The position numbers and the translations under genes are program-made. A model generated the notes under the pieces. It made no database searches and was not told where the DNA came from. It saw only the letters and a list, made by a program, of their open reading frames with translations. Shown here one piece after another: positions 63,179 to 64,000 of a DNA stretch of 64,000 nucleotides. Origin of the DNA: Acrasis kona (Eukaryota; Heterolobosea; Eutetramitea; Acrasida; Acrasidae); assembly GCA_026419775.2 (NCBI GenBank), contig JAOPGA020001602.1:62001-126000 (forward strand), given 5' to 3'. Numbering within the stretch: position 1 is the first letter of the stretch; each line of letters starts with the position of its first letter.

Positions 63179-64000
63179 CTATTGTGTGTAATCATCATCG
63201 TCTTCATCTTTGTCGTCATCATCATCGTCTTCGTCATCGTCTTCTTCCTCATAATCGCCTTCGTCCTCATCCTCTTCTGCATCCTCATTCTCGTCACTAG
63301 ATTCGCATAAAAACTCTAGGTCCTTATTTGTGTTGTTGAGATGCCTCATTTTCCGTTCAGCTTTCTCATCTTGTATATCTTTATTTTTCTTCATCAACTT
63401 TGGTGATATGTACGACTTCTCTTTGCTTTTTTTATAAAGATCATGGCTACAATGGACAACTCCAAAACGGTAACCAGCATATGGTGAAACAAAATGTTGC
63501 ACTGCTTCTGAACTAAACATCAAGGTGCATCCTGGTCTATGTGGAAATTTTATTCCTAGCTCTGGAAAGCATACAAGAGCTCCCGCAAAGTATCCAAAAG
63601 ATGAAAGTGCAGAAAGAGATCTTTTCATGTCAGTAAAGTCTCTATGGTTGGCACACTGTCCAGTATTGATAGCACATCCCAAAAACACTTCTTCAATGCA
63701 GGACTGTAGAATACTCTTAAACTCTGGACTACTTCCTGCAACAACCTGACGGCAGTCTTCATACACTTGTTTGTCAGCAGCTTTCATCAAAGAGCTAAGA
63801 TCTCTTCTGTGTGTGAAGAATGCTTTCTTAATGTTGGTGACACTAGGCAAGGCAGTGACTTTTCCTTTAGCAATAGATTGTCTACTAACTACTCGCGTCA
63901 ATGGATTTCCAATTGGCGACCACTCAAAAAAGTGATAAACATCAATCTCTTCGCAATTTCGATATCGATCATCACACTTTGTAAATGGTTGGGGGAACAT
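63179..64000 (-). CDS. 2OG-Fe(II) dioxygenase of TET/JBP type, possibly truncated at window edge
   Basis: 273 codons visible; the first codon ATG is exactly at the window edge, so the true start may lie outside. The dioxygenase core is clear: iron ligands in ANHRDFTD (HxD) and the distal His in VQHFVSPY, with the 2OG-binding Arg in YRFGVVHCSH. Between them come LSSFGYFAGALVCFPELGI and FPHRPGCTLMFSS, the double-stranded beta-helix strands. The closest pattern I know is the TET/JBP-like group that oxidises 5-methylpyrimidines and is often carried by eukaryotic DNA transposons. The C-terminal 60 residues are extremely acidic (DEDEGDYEEEDDDED). Same strand as the transposase-like gene, 6.6 kb away, 0.7 kb without the retrotransposon. 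Confidence 0.65.
   Translation of the reverse strand: MFPQPFTKCDDRYRNCEEIDVYHFFEWSPIGNPLTRVVSRQSIAKGKVTALPSVTNIKKAFFTHRRDLSSLMKAADKQVYEDCRQVVAGSSPEFKSILQSCIEEVFLGCAINTGQCANHRDFTDMKRSLSALSSFGYFAGALVCFPELGIKFPHRPGCTLMFSSEAVQHFVSPYAGYRFGVVHCSHDLYKKSKEKSYISPKLMKKNKDIQDEKAERKMRHLNNTNKDLEFLCESSDENEDAEEDEDEGDYEEEDDDEDDDDDDKDEDDDDYTQ

Noticed and set aside
62932-63297. Minus-strand Met/Thr/Lys-rich frame over the acidic tail of the dioxygenase gene
   Set aside because: Frame-shifted reading of the GAT/GAA repeat; composition is an artefact.

Overview
Kind of organism. The window is nuclear DNA of a free-living unicellular eukaryote. It is AT-rich and gene-dense, with about one gene per 1.3 kb and only 15-250 bases between most genes. 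Nearly every multi-exon gene carries very short spliceosomal introns of about 30-60 nt (GT..AG, often ending in AAG). Gene content points to an aerobic protist with classical centrioles/flagella (CEP295-like and SPICE1-like proteins), mitochondria (TIM50, a Tim9-like chaperone, NDH2, a polyprenyl synthase, an mL40-like protein), the UFM1 and ATG8 conjugation systems, and very large animal-like lectin/EGF surface receptors. I cannot place it to genus. An amoeboid or amoeboflagellate lineage such as a heterolobosean is my tentative guess.

Layout. 1-12.3 kb: CLC channel (partial), UFSP2, seryl-tRNA synthetase, delta-9 desaturase with cytochrome b5, a coiled-coil/RUN protein, a ninjurin-like membrane protein and an LPCAT-type acyltransferase. 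12.5-15 kb: a repeat-rich non-coding stretch with 41-nt tandem repeats, two mutually inverted clusters of small hairpins around a lone unknown gene, and tRNA-like sequences. 15-22 kb: an unknown 499-residue protein, a CEP295-like protein, an unknown nuclear-looking protein and a GH47 mannosidase. 22.4-30.1 kb: one giant transmembrane receptor (C-type lectin, EGF, fibrinogen-like and jacalin-like domains on a Thr-Pro stalk). 30-52 kb: a compact run of housekeeping and signalling genes (polyprenyl synthase, tyrosine phosphatase, NDH2, TIM50, AGC kinase, mL40, Tim9, SH3 protein, dienelactone-hydrolase-like protein, RPS4, ATG8, secreted 5'-nucleotidase, SPICE1-like). 52.5-64 kb: mobile DNA. A minus-strand transposase-like polyprotein with a C-terminal Ulp1/C48 peptidase lies next to a minus-strand 2OG-Fe(II) dioxygenase of TET/JBP type. 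Between them sits a young Ty3/gypsy retrotransposon with identical 210-bp LTRs and a 5-bp target duplication.

How the genes fit together. The single-copy genes are ordinary neighbours rather than operons. Themes recur: ubiquitin-like protein conjugation (UFSP2, ATG8), mitochondrial import and respiration (TIM50, Tim9, NDH2, ubiquinone side-chain synthesis), membrane lipid remodelling (desaturase, acyltransferase) and centriole assembly. The least ordinary part is the right end, where a transposase-like gene and a DNA-modification-type dioxygenase form a candidate composite DNA transposon.

Caution on gene models. At least nine genes can be read through only if one surplus base is skipped, several times in an A or T run. 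The same direction every time suggests insertion-type sequencing errors, although programmed +1 frameshifting is not excluded. Exon boundaries given here were inferred by eye.
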